A program made the translations under genes and the position numbers. From the NCBI GenBank assembly GCA_040905145.1, contig JBBDSC010000162.1, forward strand, positions 1-26,908: a stretch of DNA of 26,908 bases, read 5' to 3'. The stretch is from DATGMS01 sp040905145. Lineage in GTDB: Bacteria > Bacteroidota > Bacteroidia > Cytophagales > Cyclobacteriaceae. The notes below the pieces were generated by a model, which worked only from the letters and a program-made list of their open reading frames with translations, had not been told where the DNA came from and made no database searches. Below are positions 7,923 through 15,773 of this stretch, piece by piece (within the stretch, counting starts at the first letter, position 1; the number at the start of each line of letters is the position of its first letter).

Positions 7923-10900
7923 ATGACTATGATTAAATTAATTTATATCCAAAAAAATATGAAGTCCAATATTATTCTTTTTGTTCTTTTGCTGATAACC
8001 AACATGTATTTCCACCAGGAGGTTACAGCACAGAAAATAACCCATTCCACCCGCAATCAAGTCAACACACCCGAAGAAGAACTTGCAGGATTTACTTTAC
8101 CTGAAGGGTTTGTAATTGAGCTTGTCGCCAGTGAAAGGGACGGTATTATCAATCCCATTGACCTTACTTTTGATGATTCCGGAAGACTCTGGACTCAGAC
8201 TGCCGAAATGTACCCGCTTGATCCAATAGCCGATATCCAATGGAGAGATTTATTGGATCTAATGAATGATCAGGAAGCCCAGAAAAACCATCCCAACTTC
8301 AGACGTATTCTGGATCTTTACCAGGGAAAAACGAAAGGTACTGACAAGATCCTTATACTTTCCAATCTATATAACCAAACTCCTTTAAAAATCACAGTAT
8401 GGGCTGACGGTCTTGCCATCCCACAAAGTATCCTTCCATACAGAGACGGAGCCTATGTAGCCCAGGGCTCCGAGCTTTTTTTTCTTAAGGATTCCAATAT
8501 AGACGGTAAGGCCGACCAACGGATCCCCATGCTGACAGGTTTTGGTTTCACCGATACCCATACCATGTCTCATACCCTTATCAGGGGACCGGGGGATTGG
8601 ATTCACTTCAGTCATGGAGCCCTCAACAAAGGAGAAGTTTCCTCTCTAAAAAGCGATTTAAAATTGAGGATGGATTATAGCAAGATTGCCAAATTCTCAA
8701 TGGATGGTAAAAAAATGGAAATTGTGAGTTCAGGCCTTAATAATATCTGGGGATTTCAGCTTCGTAAAAATGGTCAATGGTTTGGTTCAGAAGCTAATGA
8801 CCTTGGTTATTCAGTTGCGCCAATGGAATCAGGAACGGGATTTCCTGGTATTGGTAATGAAAAAATCCGACCATATCAACCATGGATGCCGCCACTTCAC
8901 GAATTCCGCGTCGGTGGAACGGGCATTTCAGGTCTGGCATTTTCGGAGGACGCTTCGGGATCATTCCCGGAGATGTGGAAGGATGTTGCTTTACTTGCCA
9001 ACCCAATTACCAGCTCGATAAATTCTGTTAGGATCGTAAGGAATCCGGACGGTAGTGTAACATCGGAGCATTTACCGGACCTTTTGACTTCTGAGGATGA
9101 TTGGTTCCGTCCTGTCAACATGGAGTTTGGACCGGATGGATGCCTTTATATAGCCGATTGGTACAACAAGATAATTTCACACAATGAACTGCCCACCAGC
9201 CATCCGGACAGGGACAAATCCCACGGGAGGATTTGGCGAATTCGTCACATCAGCCAGCAACCCAGGGAAATCCCTGATTTCTACCATGTAGAAACTGAAA
9301 ATCTGATAGATTATCTCAAATCACCCTCTCTTTGGGCCAAAAGGGCCGCTTGGCATCAGATTATAGATCGACCCTTATCAGAAACCAAGGGATTGGCACA
9401 GGCTCTTGTAACCTTGGCTTCGGATGGATCCCAGGATGAAGTCACCCGTATTCACGCTCTCTGGTCCTTGGAAGGTATCAAGCATTATAATCCAAAGCTT
9501 ATGGCTTTGCTGTTACAGGATACACAGCACCATCTTCGTCGGGAGGCAGTCCGTTCCCTAACAAGCTTTTCTCTGTCCCCCACCGAGATCGCCCAGGTAA
9601 TTCAAGGTTTGATTGAAGATAAAAACCCAATGATTCGATCGCAGGTTATTCGCACTTTAACAGAAATAGGTGCGGCAGATCCTTCCACTATTGATATACT
9701 TGTTCGAGCCTGTAAGCCCGACTTGCCAAAAAATGAAATGGGCGGTTCTTATGAAAGAAAATTTGAACGTTTCCTTGCCAGGAAAGCCCTGGAGCAATAT
9801 CAGGATGAATTTCAAGCTTATCTCAATTCCCCTTCAGCTAATAATGTTCCTGTAGAAAACCTGTTATGGGCTATCCAGGCACTGGGAAAAGAACAGAAGG
9901 AACTTTATTTCCTGAAGTTATGGCCAAAGTCTGATATCACTGAACTGGACGAAGCCAACTTCATCAGCATTTCCCAAATGTTGGATAATGAAGAGGTTTA
10001 TAAAGAGATTAAACCCATAGTTCACAAACCTGTTAATGCTGGGAGATACATTGAGTTTGCACTGCGAAATCAAGCCCGGGTCCAATCCAGAGAGTTGTCT
10101 GCCTTACTAGAGGTTCCGGTGGGGACTCTGCTTAAAAATGGTTCGGTATCGGATACTGACCTGGCATTGGATGCTGTTGGACGGTTTAAAATAGGAGGTT
10201 CCCGTCAGGCTATTGTGTCATTGATTAATGAAAACACCACAGAAAAAACAATGGAGCTTGTAATTAAAGCATTGGAGAGTGATTCAGATTCCAATCAGGA
10301 TGTTTTTAACAAGATATTCCAAAATGAAAATTTCGGCTTCAGTATCCGATCTGTCGCGTTGCATAACCTTTCCAAAGTCAATACTCCTGCGGGCCGGGAA
10401 GCATTAGAGGAGTGGATACCCAAGCTTGACGATTTTCAAAAAAAGGACCTGATCACTCTTTTTTCAGGTTCCAAACAAGGTTCAGATATATTAAAACATT
10501 TGTATGTCCAAAATTTTCTTGACGTTTCAGCGTTTGATTTATCTTCTGCCGAGCGGATACAAAGTTATAATACCACAGATTCCAGTGGATCGGAGATTTT
10601 AAAAGGAGTAAAAAAGAATATGGAAGCGGAAAATAATTCATTTAAAGATAACCTTGCTGAATTTATGGCTATTGTTGAAAGTAATGACGGTAATGCTGTA
10701 AAAGGGAAGGTATTGTTTCAAACATGCTTGATGTGCCACAAAGTGGGCAATGAGGGGCAGGACATAGCCCCGGCACTGGACGGTTCTGCGAACCGTGAAA
10801 CCGAAGCGCTTCTTACCGCAATTCTTGATCCTGATGCAGCTCTCGAGTCTAATTATGCCGTATATAGGGCAACCAAAAAAGACGGGAGTAATATTGAAGG

Positions 10901-11093
10901 ATATTTAGTGAAAAGAGACGAATCTGGCACTACCATAGCATTTATGGGTGGAAGCCAAATTTATATTCAGTCAGGAGAGATAAAGAGCCAGGGTTTTCTT
11001 GGAGGTCGTTCATTTATGATGAAAGGTCTAATTGATCATTATAATGAAGATCAAATTGCTGATTTATTTGCTTATATACGTACTTTAAATTAA
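7923..11093 (+). CDS. PVC-type membrane-bound dehydrogenase with HEAT repeats and C-terminal c-type cytochrome domain
   Basis: This 1056-residue exported protein resembles the Planctomycetes/Verrucomicrobia-type putative membrane-bound dehydrogenases fused to a haem domain. The N-terminal propeller-like domain (about 55-445) starts with FTLPEGFVIELVASE and NPIDLTFDDSGRLWTQ and contains FGPDGCLYIADWYNKIISH. Helical HEAT-type repeats follow (about 470-630, for example LALWSLEGIKHY-like and LRREAVRSL segments). The C-terminal domain carries CLMCH at residues 935-939, then GQDIAPALDGSA, AILDPDAALESNYAVY and DGSNIEGYLVKRDESG, the pattern of PVC-type haem-binding domains. The haem would be attached in the periplasm. 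The longest frame begins at ATG 7923, but ATG 7959 gives a cleaner signal peptide (MKSNIILFVLLLITNMYF, cleavage near VTA/QK) and may be the real start. Probable role: oxidation of an organic, perhaps sugar-like, substrate with electrons passed to the haem. The substrate is unknown. Confidence 0.88.
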   Translation: MTMIKLIYIQKNMKSNIILFVLLLITNMYFHQEVTAQKITHSTRNQVNTPEEELAGFTLPEGFVIELVASERDGIINPIDLTFDDSGRLWTQTAEMYPLDPIADIQWRDLLDLMNDQEAQKNHPNFRRILDLYQGKTKGTDKILILSNLYNQTPLKITVWADGLAIPQSILPYRDGAYVAQGSELFFLKDSNIDGKADQRIPMLTGFGFTDTHTMSHTLIRGPGDWIHFSHGALNKGEVSSLKSDLKLRMDYSKIAKFSMDGKKMEIVSSGLNNIWGFQLRKNGQWFGSEANDLGYSVAPMESGTGFPGIGNEKIRPYQPWMPPLHEFRVGGTGISGLAFSEDASGSFPEMWKDVALLANPITSSINSVRIVRNPDGSVTSEHLPDLLTSEDDWFRPVNMEFGPDGCLYIADWYNKIISHNELPTSHPDRDKSHGRIWRIRHISQQPREIPDFYHVETENLIDYLKSPSLWAKRAAWHQIIDRPLSETKGLAQALVTLASDGSQDEVTRIHALWSLEGIKHYNPKLMALLLQDTQHHLRREAVRSLTSFSLSPTEIAQVIQGLIEDKNPMIRSQVIRTLTEIGAADPSTIDILVRACKPDLPKNEMGGSYERKFERFLARKALEQYQDEFQAYLNSPSANNVPVENLLWAIQALGKEQKELYFLKLWPKSDITELDEANFISISQMLDNEEVYKEIKPIVHKPVNAGRYIEFALRNQARVQSRELSALLEVPVGTLLKNGSVSDTDLALDAVGRFKIGGSRQAIVSLINENTTEKTMELVIKALESDSDSNQDVFNKIFQNENFGFSIRSVALHNLSKVNTPAGREALEEWIPKLDDFQKKDLITLFSGSKQGSDILKHLYVQNFLDVSAFDLSSAERIQSYNTTDSSGSEILKGVKKNMEAENNSFKDNLAEFMAIVESNDGNAVKGKVLFQTCLMCHKVGNEGQDIAPALDGSANRETEALLTAILDPDAALESNYAVYRATKKDGSNIEGYLVKRDESGTTIAFMGGSQIYIQSGEIKSQGFLGGRSFMMKGLIDHYNEDQIADLFAYIRTLN

Positions 11094-11118
11094 TAACCCA
11101 ATAAAACAAAATTTATAG

Positions 11119-11415
11119 ATGGTAAGACATTTTGGAGTATTTAAATTCAAAAGTGAAATTTCAGAAAGGCAGATAGAAGAATGCTTCCATACTATGAAAG
11201 AAATGGTAGGACAAATCCCTGGATTATTGAAAATGGAATATGGACCTTACAATGGAAATGAAGGTCTAAATGAAGATTTTACACATGGTTTTATCATGAC
11301 TTTTGATTCCCCTGGATCCAGAGATAATTACCTTCCCCATCCTGTTCATGATAAAGTCAAAGAACTTGTGGTTCCCAAGCTTGAGCGTGTAGTAGTTTTT
11401 GATATTTTAGTTTAG
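11119..11415 (+). CDS. Dabb (stress-responsive A/B barrel) domain protein
   Basis: This 98-residue protein matches single Dabb-domain proteins: MVRHFGVFKFK at the first strand, an EISERQIEECFHTMKEMVG helix, IPGLLKMEYGP, the DFTHGFIMTFDS strand, a YLPHPVHDKVKEL helix and the closing VVVFDILV strand. Such ferredoxin-like proteins form dimers with a closed beta barrel. Members bind or transform small hydrophobic molecules, while many have no known role. There is no signal peptide, so it is cytoplasmic. It starts 25 nt after the dehydrogenase-cytochrome gene and is probably in the same transcript. A -7-like element precedes the next gene. Confidence 0.9.
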   Translation: MVRHFGVFKFKSEISERQIEECFHTMKEMVGQIPGLLKMEYGPYNGNEGLNEDFTHGFIMTFDSPGSRDNYLPHPVHDKVKELVVPKLERVVVFDILV

Positions 11416-11469
11416 ATCTTATAAATTTCATTTTATTTAAATCTCCTTTAAGGCATATATAAATTGTTT

Positions 11470-11477
11470 TATTTTTG
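11470..11477 (+). promoter_or_regulatory. Putative -7 element before the Tm-1-like gene
   Basis: TATTTTTG is an exact TAnnTTTG match. No TTG is present at the -33 distance (CTTTAAGG is there instead), so this is a half promoter. A transcript starting near 11484 would exclude the TTG at 11475 as start codon and favours the GTG at 11508. Confidence 0.4.
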
Positions 11478-11507
11478 GAGTTTTTTACAATTTTAAATGG
11501 ACAAAGG

Positions 11508-12749
11508 GTGATTGAAAAAAAACAATCTATATTAATGCTTGGGTGTTTTGATACCAAGGAAGAAAATTTCAGCTTTCTCCGTCAATGCATTTTGTCACAT
11601 GGAGAAAACGTTGTTTCAATCAACACGGGTGTCATGGGATCCACTTCTCTTTTTCCGGTTGATTTTGAATCGGATTTGGTAGCTATTGAAGCCGGTCATA
11701 CCATAGAACAACTGAGACAAAAAGAGGATAGAGGATATGCTGTGGAAGTAATGGGAAGGGGTGCAGGTAACATCATATCCCGGCTTTTGTCACAGGGAAG
11801 TATTAAGGCAGCTATCGGCATGGGTGGGGGTGGTGGAACCTATATTGCACTCGCTGCGATGCAGGCATTACCTTTAGGCATGCCAAAATTCTGTATTTCC
11901 ACTTTGGCAGCCAAGGATTTGACCAGGCAGGTGGGAATGAAAGACATTACCCTTATGCCATCTGTGGTGGATGTGGCAGGATTGAACCATATCATCAAAC
12001 CCATCATCCGGCAGGCTGCTGCTGCTGTCTCTGCCATGTCGAATGTAACCATTCAGGAAGATGAAAGTACCCTAGGAAGTATTGCAATAAGTATGTTTGG
12101 CAATACCACTGCCTGTGTGGACCAGTGTACGGAATTATTGAAAAAACAGGGCTATGAAGTATTGGCTTTTCATGCCAATGGCCTTGGTGGCAGGGCAATG
12201 GAAACGCTGATCCGGGAAGGTTGCTTCGATGCTGTTTTGGACATTACCACTACGGAATTGGCAGATGAATTGTGTGGGGGGATATGCAGTGCCGGGCCAG
12301 GGCGTTTGACGGCAGCCGCTGAAATGGGGATTCCACAGGTGGTGGTTCCGGGCTGTCTGGATATGGTCAACTTTGCCCATTTGGATACGGTGCCGGAGCA
12401 ATTTAAATTCCGGGAGCTATACAGTTGGGCCCCGGACGTTACCCTAATGAGAACCAATAAAGAGGAAAATATAGAATTGGGAAAAATATTTGCCGAAAAG
12501 TTGAATCAATCATCTGCGCCCACTTCGGTTTTGTTGCCTGTTAAAGGTTTGTCCCAAATAGATGCTGAAGGCGGAATTTTTTATCAACCTGAAACCAACC
12601 TGGAATTATTTGAAACGATAAAAAAGCATGCCAGTGAATCCGTAAAAATCCTGGAGGTAAATGCCCATATCAATGAAAAGTTTTTTTCCGAAATGGCAGT
12701 AAAGGTTTTATTGGAGAAGATGGGGAAAAACAAATTAAAAAAGGTATAA
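11508..12749 (+). CDS. Tm-1-like ATP-binding domain protein (UPF0261)
   Basis: This 413-residue protein belongs to the UPF0261 family related to the N-terminal part of tomato Tm-1. Visible family features are the first strand ILMLGCFDTKEENFSFLR, MGRGAGNIISRLL, the glycine-rich nucleotide loop GMGGGGGTYIALAAM near residue 105, FCISTLA and VDVAGLN. The second half has NGLGGRAMETLIREGCFDAV, DITTTELADELCGGI, the block SAGPGRLTAAAEMGIPQVVV, then PGCLDMVNF. It is a cytoplasmic protein. Many bacterial relatives sit beside a phosphoenolpyruvate-hydrolase-type TIM-barrel gene, which is absent here. The open frame extends to a TTG at 11475, but a -7-like box overlaps that codon and the added residues (EFFTILNGQR) precede the first conserved strand, so GTG 11508 is preferred. 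Its place after the Dabb gene suggests processing of an imported small molecule. The reaction is unknown. Confidence 0.9.
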   Translation: MIEKKQSILMLGCFDTKEENFSFLRQCILSHGENVVSINTGVMGSTSLFPVDFESDLVAIEAGHTIEQLRQKEDRGYAVEVMGRGAGNIISRLLSQGSIKAAIGMGGGGGTYIALAAMQALPLGMPKFCISTLAAKDLTRQVGMKDITLMPSVVDVAGLNHIIKPIIRQAAAAVSAMSNVTIQEDESTLGSIAISMFGNTTACVDQCTELLKKQGYEVLAFHANGLGGRAMETLIREGCFDAVLDITTTELADELCGGICSAGPGRLTAAAEMGIPQVVVPGCLDMVNFAHLDTVPEQFKFRELYSWAPDVTLMRTNKEENIELGKIFAEKLNQSSAPTSVLLPVKGLSQIDAEGGIFYQPETNLELFETIKKHASESVKILEVNAHINEKFFSEMAVKVLLEKMGKNKLKKV

Positions 12750-12767
12750 AGTGGCGGGTTTTGATAG

Positions 12768-12887
12768 AAAATAACTTGGGGCTGGAGTACAACTGATGAA
12801 AAAATCAATAAATTTGATCCGGATAAACTACTTCTTGAAAAGGAGGTAAAATCAATAGCGACAAATCCTATATACTGGGAAAATTAG
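12768..12887 (+). other. 40-codon open stretch, possible gene relic
   Basis: Between the Tm-1-like gene and the next promoter, one frame reads KITWGWSTTDEKINKF and on through DPDKLLLEKEVKS to NPIYWEN before a TAG. It has no plausible start codon, and its amino-acid composition resembles the C-terminal end of a real protein. It may be what remains of a deleted gene. No family was recognised, and the rest of 12750-12979 shows only the promoter at 12940. Confidence 0.2.
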
Positions 12888-12939
12888 ATGATTTGCATTG
12901 TTAATAAATCGAAAACGGGATTTCAAGTTTTATATTTAT

Positions 12940-12947
12940 TACCTTTG
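12940..12947 (+). promoter_or_regulatory. Putative -7 element of the DUF1549/DUF1553-DUF1501 pair
   Basis: TACCTTTG is an exact TAnnTTTG match 32 nt before the ATG at 12980. The -33 region holds TTTC rather than TTG. It indicates that the haem protein and the second DUF1501 gene can be transcribed separately from the susCD unit. Confidence 0.5.
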
Positions 12948-12979
12948 CCAGAGAGAGGTGTGTGTTTAAATTTTGATAT

Positions 12980-15763
12980 ATGAATATTTGGACAAAAAGG
13001 GCAGGTGTACCATTGCTGGTTCTGGGGCTTTTCGGGCTGCTGGTTATCTGGGGACTATATGCGGTTTCGCCAGAGATTAAACAAACCTATTTTCCCCAGC
13101 TATTTATAGGAGACCAGATTGAATTCAACAGGGATATCCGTCCGATTTTGAATAAAAACTGCATTGTTTGTCATGGGGGCGTGAAGCAATCCGGTGGATT
13201 CAGTCTTTTATTTCCAGACGAAGCGTTTGCTCCCAATGAGTCAGGTAAACCAGCCATAGTCGCGGGAAGTCCCGATAAGAGCGAAATGATCCGTCGCATC
13301 CGGCATCATGACCCGGAAGTACGCATGCCCCTTGAAGAGGATCCCCTCTCTGACAAAGAGATTGAACTGCTCACCACATGGATCGAGCAGGGAGCCCAGT
13401 GGCAAGACCATTGGGCCTATATAAAACCTGAGGAGGTGGTGCCCCCCTCCCCTTCTTCAGCTTGGGAAAACAATGCAATAGATCAGTTTGTTCTTCATAA
13501 AATGAAAGCATCGGATCTGGAACCTTCTGCCGAAGCTGGTAAAGCTATCTTGCTGAGGAGAGTATACCTCGATTTAATAGGTATACCACCTACACAAAAC
13601 GAACTTCAAAACTTTCTTGATGATGAGAGCCCTGATGCCTATGAAAAAGTAGTGGATACCTTATTATCGTCGCCACATTATGGGGAAAGGTGGACTTCTA
13701 TGTGGATGGATCTGGCCCGTTATGCCGACTCTAAAGGCTATGAAAAAGATGCGGAGAGAAAAATCTGGAAGTACAGGGACTGGCTAATCCATGCTTTTAA
13801 TAAAGACATGCCCTATGACGAGTTTATAACAAAGCAACTGGCCGGAGATTTATTACCCAATCCTACAGACGATCATTTGATCGCTACTGCCTTTCACCGC
13901 AATACCATGACCAACGATGAGGGAGGAACGGACAATGAAGAATTTCGGGTGGCAGCCCTTATCGATCGGGTAAACACCACCTGGTCAGTCCTACAGGGCA
14001 CCACAATGGAATGCGTACAATGCCACAGCCATCCTTACGATGCGATCCGCCATAAGGATTTTTTCAAATCCTATGCTTTTTTCAACAATACCGCTGATGA
14101 AGATGTGGCTAGTGAAACTCCTAAACTGATAACTTTTAACCATGAGGAAGAAAGGCAAGATTTGGAAGAAATAAAGAACTGGGTCAAGGACCAATCTCCT
14201 GTGGAAGAGGAAAAAGTGGCCTATTATACCCATCTAATCAGGTTAACTGAGCCTAAAATTCATCCCCATTCTTTTGACGAAATAAAAAACGGGGTCATCA
14301 CAGATGGCCCAAATTATCTGCTGGTTGAAGATGGCGGACAGGCCCGAATAAAGGATGTTCTCCTTAAAGGAGAAAATAGCCTATTCATCAGGTATAGGGC
14401 CAATAAAAGTACTGGCTTGGTAGAGATCAGAATGGATCATCCGGAAGGCGAGCAGTTAGGCAGTTGGCGGATAAAGAAAAATAAAGAAGGAAGTAATTTT
14501 GAGACTATTTCCATTCCTGTCAAACCTACCTCAGGAAAACGTGACCTCTACTTCGTTTTTAAGGATCCCGGGCAGAAAGGGGCAGTGTGCACGATAGAAT
14601 GGATTTTGTTCCATGAGGCGTTACCGGGAAAAATTCAGCCCGGATATCCCGAAGTGAAAAAGAAATTTATTAGTCTTCTTAACCAACAGGAGGGAGTAAG
14701 CACAATCCCCGTGATGGTAGAGCTTCCAGAGGGATACAAAAGAAAAACCCATATATTTGAAAGGGGTAATTGGATGGTCCATGGTGAAGAAGTCCAGCCT
14801 GGGGTACCTGAAGATTGGAATGAAATGCCGGAGGGGGCCCCAAAAAACCGGTTGGGATTGGCGCAATGGCTGGTCAGCAAGGACAATCCACTGACGGCCC
14901 GGGTGATGGTCAATAGAATTTGGGCGCAGGTGTTTGGTACAGGCATCGTGGAAACATTGGAAGATTTTGGTTCGCAGGGGTTTGCACCTTCCCATCCAGA
15001 ATTGTTGGATTGGCTTGCCCTCCAGTTTATGGAAGAGCATCAATGGAGCCTTAAAAAGCTGCTCAGGCAGATCGTAATGTCTGCGACTTATCGGCAATCT
15101 TCTGATTTTACACCGGAATTGCTTGCCATCGATCCCTATAATCGGCTACTTGCCCGGGGACCAAGGGTCAGGTTGGATGCCGAACAGATACGTGACCAGG
15201 CATTGGCAGTAAGCGGGCTTTTGAGCTATAAAATGTATGGTCCCAGCGTAATGCCGCCCCAGCCGGAAGGCCTATGGCAGGTGGTCTATAGTGGATTGGA
15301 GTGGATAACCAGTCCTGGGGAAGACAAATACCGAAGAGCGTTATACACCTTTTGGAGAAGAACCAATCCATATCCCTCTTTGATGTCCTTTGACAGTCCA
15401 AGCCGAGAATTTTGCGTCACCAGGCGTATAGATACCAATACACCCATTCAAGCTTTGGTCACCCTGAATGATCCGGTGTATATGGAAACAGCTTTGGGAC
15501 TGGCCCTACGTATGGTTAAGGCTGATCAGCATCAGGTGGAGAAACAAATCAGCGAGGGCTATCGGATTGCCATGGCCAAAGAGGAAATTGACTTAGACAA
15601 AATGAAGGACCTGCAATTGCTTTATTCTGAAGTTTTGCATCATTTCGAAAAAAATCCAGAAGCAGCTGAAGCCTTAATAGGTAAGGAAGATATCAAATTG
15701 GCTTCATTGACCGTAGTGGCCAATGCCATCATGAATCTGGATGAATTCATTACAAAATCATAA
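12980..15763 (+). CDS. DUF1549/DUF1553 (PSCyt1-PSCyt2-PSD1) c-type cytochrome with CBM6-like insert
   Basis: This 927-residue protein is anchored by one N-terminal helix (about residues 9-28, GVPLLVLGLFGLLVIWGLYA) with the rest in the periplasm. In order: a cytochrome domain (PSCyt1) with CIVCH at 61-65 after FNRDIRPILNKN; DUF1549 (PSCyt2, about 160-370) with YGERWTSMWMDLARYADSKG and a second haem motif CVQCHSHPYDAI at 345-356; a beta-rich insert at about 430-548 (SLFIRYRANKSTGLVEIRMD, ISIPVKPTSGKRDLYFVFKD, CTIEWILF) that looks like a CBM6-type module; then DUF1553 (PSD1, about 630-925) with NPLTARVMVNRIWAQVFGTG and FCVTRRIDTNTPIQALVTLN. The family is abundant in Planctomycetes and partners DUF1501 proteins; its reaction is not established. 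A two-haem oxidoreductase acting on a sugar-containing ligand is the inference. The DUF1501 gene starts 10 nt after its stop. Confidence 0.93.
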   Translation: MNIWTKRAGVPLLVLGLFGLLVIWGLYAVSPEIKQTYFPQLFIGDQIEFNRDIRPILNKNCIVCHGGVKQSGGFSLLFPDEAFAPNESGKPAIVAGSPDKSEMIRRIRHHDPEVRMPLEEDPLSDKEIELLTTWIEQGAQWQDHWAYIKPEEVVPPSPSSAWENNAIDQFVLHKMKASDLEPSAEAGKAILLRRVYLDLIGIPPTQNELQNFLDDESPDAYEKVVDTLLSSPHYGERWTSMWMDLARYADSKGYEKDAERKIWKYRDWLIHAFNKDMPYDEFITKQLAGDLLPNPTDDHLIATAFHRNTMTNDEGGTDNEEFRVAALIDRVNTTWSVLQGTTMECVQCHSHPYDAIRHKDFFKSYAFFNNTADEDVASETPKLITFNHEEERQDLEEIKNWVKDQSPVEEEKVAYYTHLIRLTEPKIHPHSFDEIKNGVITDGPNYLLVEDGGQARIKDVLLKGENSLFIRYRANKSTGLVEIRMDHPEGEQLGSWRIKKNKEGSNFETISIPVKPTSGKRDLYFVFKDPGQKGAVCTIEWILFHEALPGKIQPGYPEVKKKFISLLNQQEGVSTIPVMVELPEGYKRKTHIFERGNWMVHGEEVQPGVPEDWNEMPEGAPKNRLGLAQWLVSKDNPLTARVMVNRIWAQVFGTGIVETLEDFGSQGFAPSHPELLDWLALQFMEEHQWSLKKLLRQIVMSATYRQSSDFTPELLAIDPYNRLLARGPRVRLDAEQIRDQALAVSGLLSYKMYGPSVMPPQPEGLWQVVYSGLEWITSPGEDKYRRALYTFWRRTNPYPSLMSFDSPSREFCVTRRIDTNTPIQALVTLNDPVYMETALGLALRMVKADQHQVEKQISEGYRIAMAKEEIDLDKMKDLQLLYSEVLHHFEKNPEAAEALIGKEDIKLASLTVVANAIMNLDEFITKS

Positions 15764-15773
15764 AATTATTCCT

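Noticed and set aside
15741..15773. ATG 15741 as start of the second DUF1501 gene
   Set aside because: It lies within the upstream coding region and would put extra residues before a well-placed Tat signal; ATG 15774 follows the upstream stop by 10 nt.
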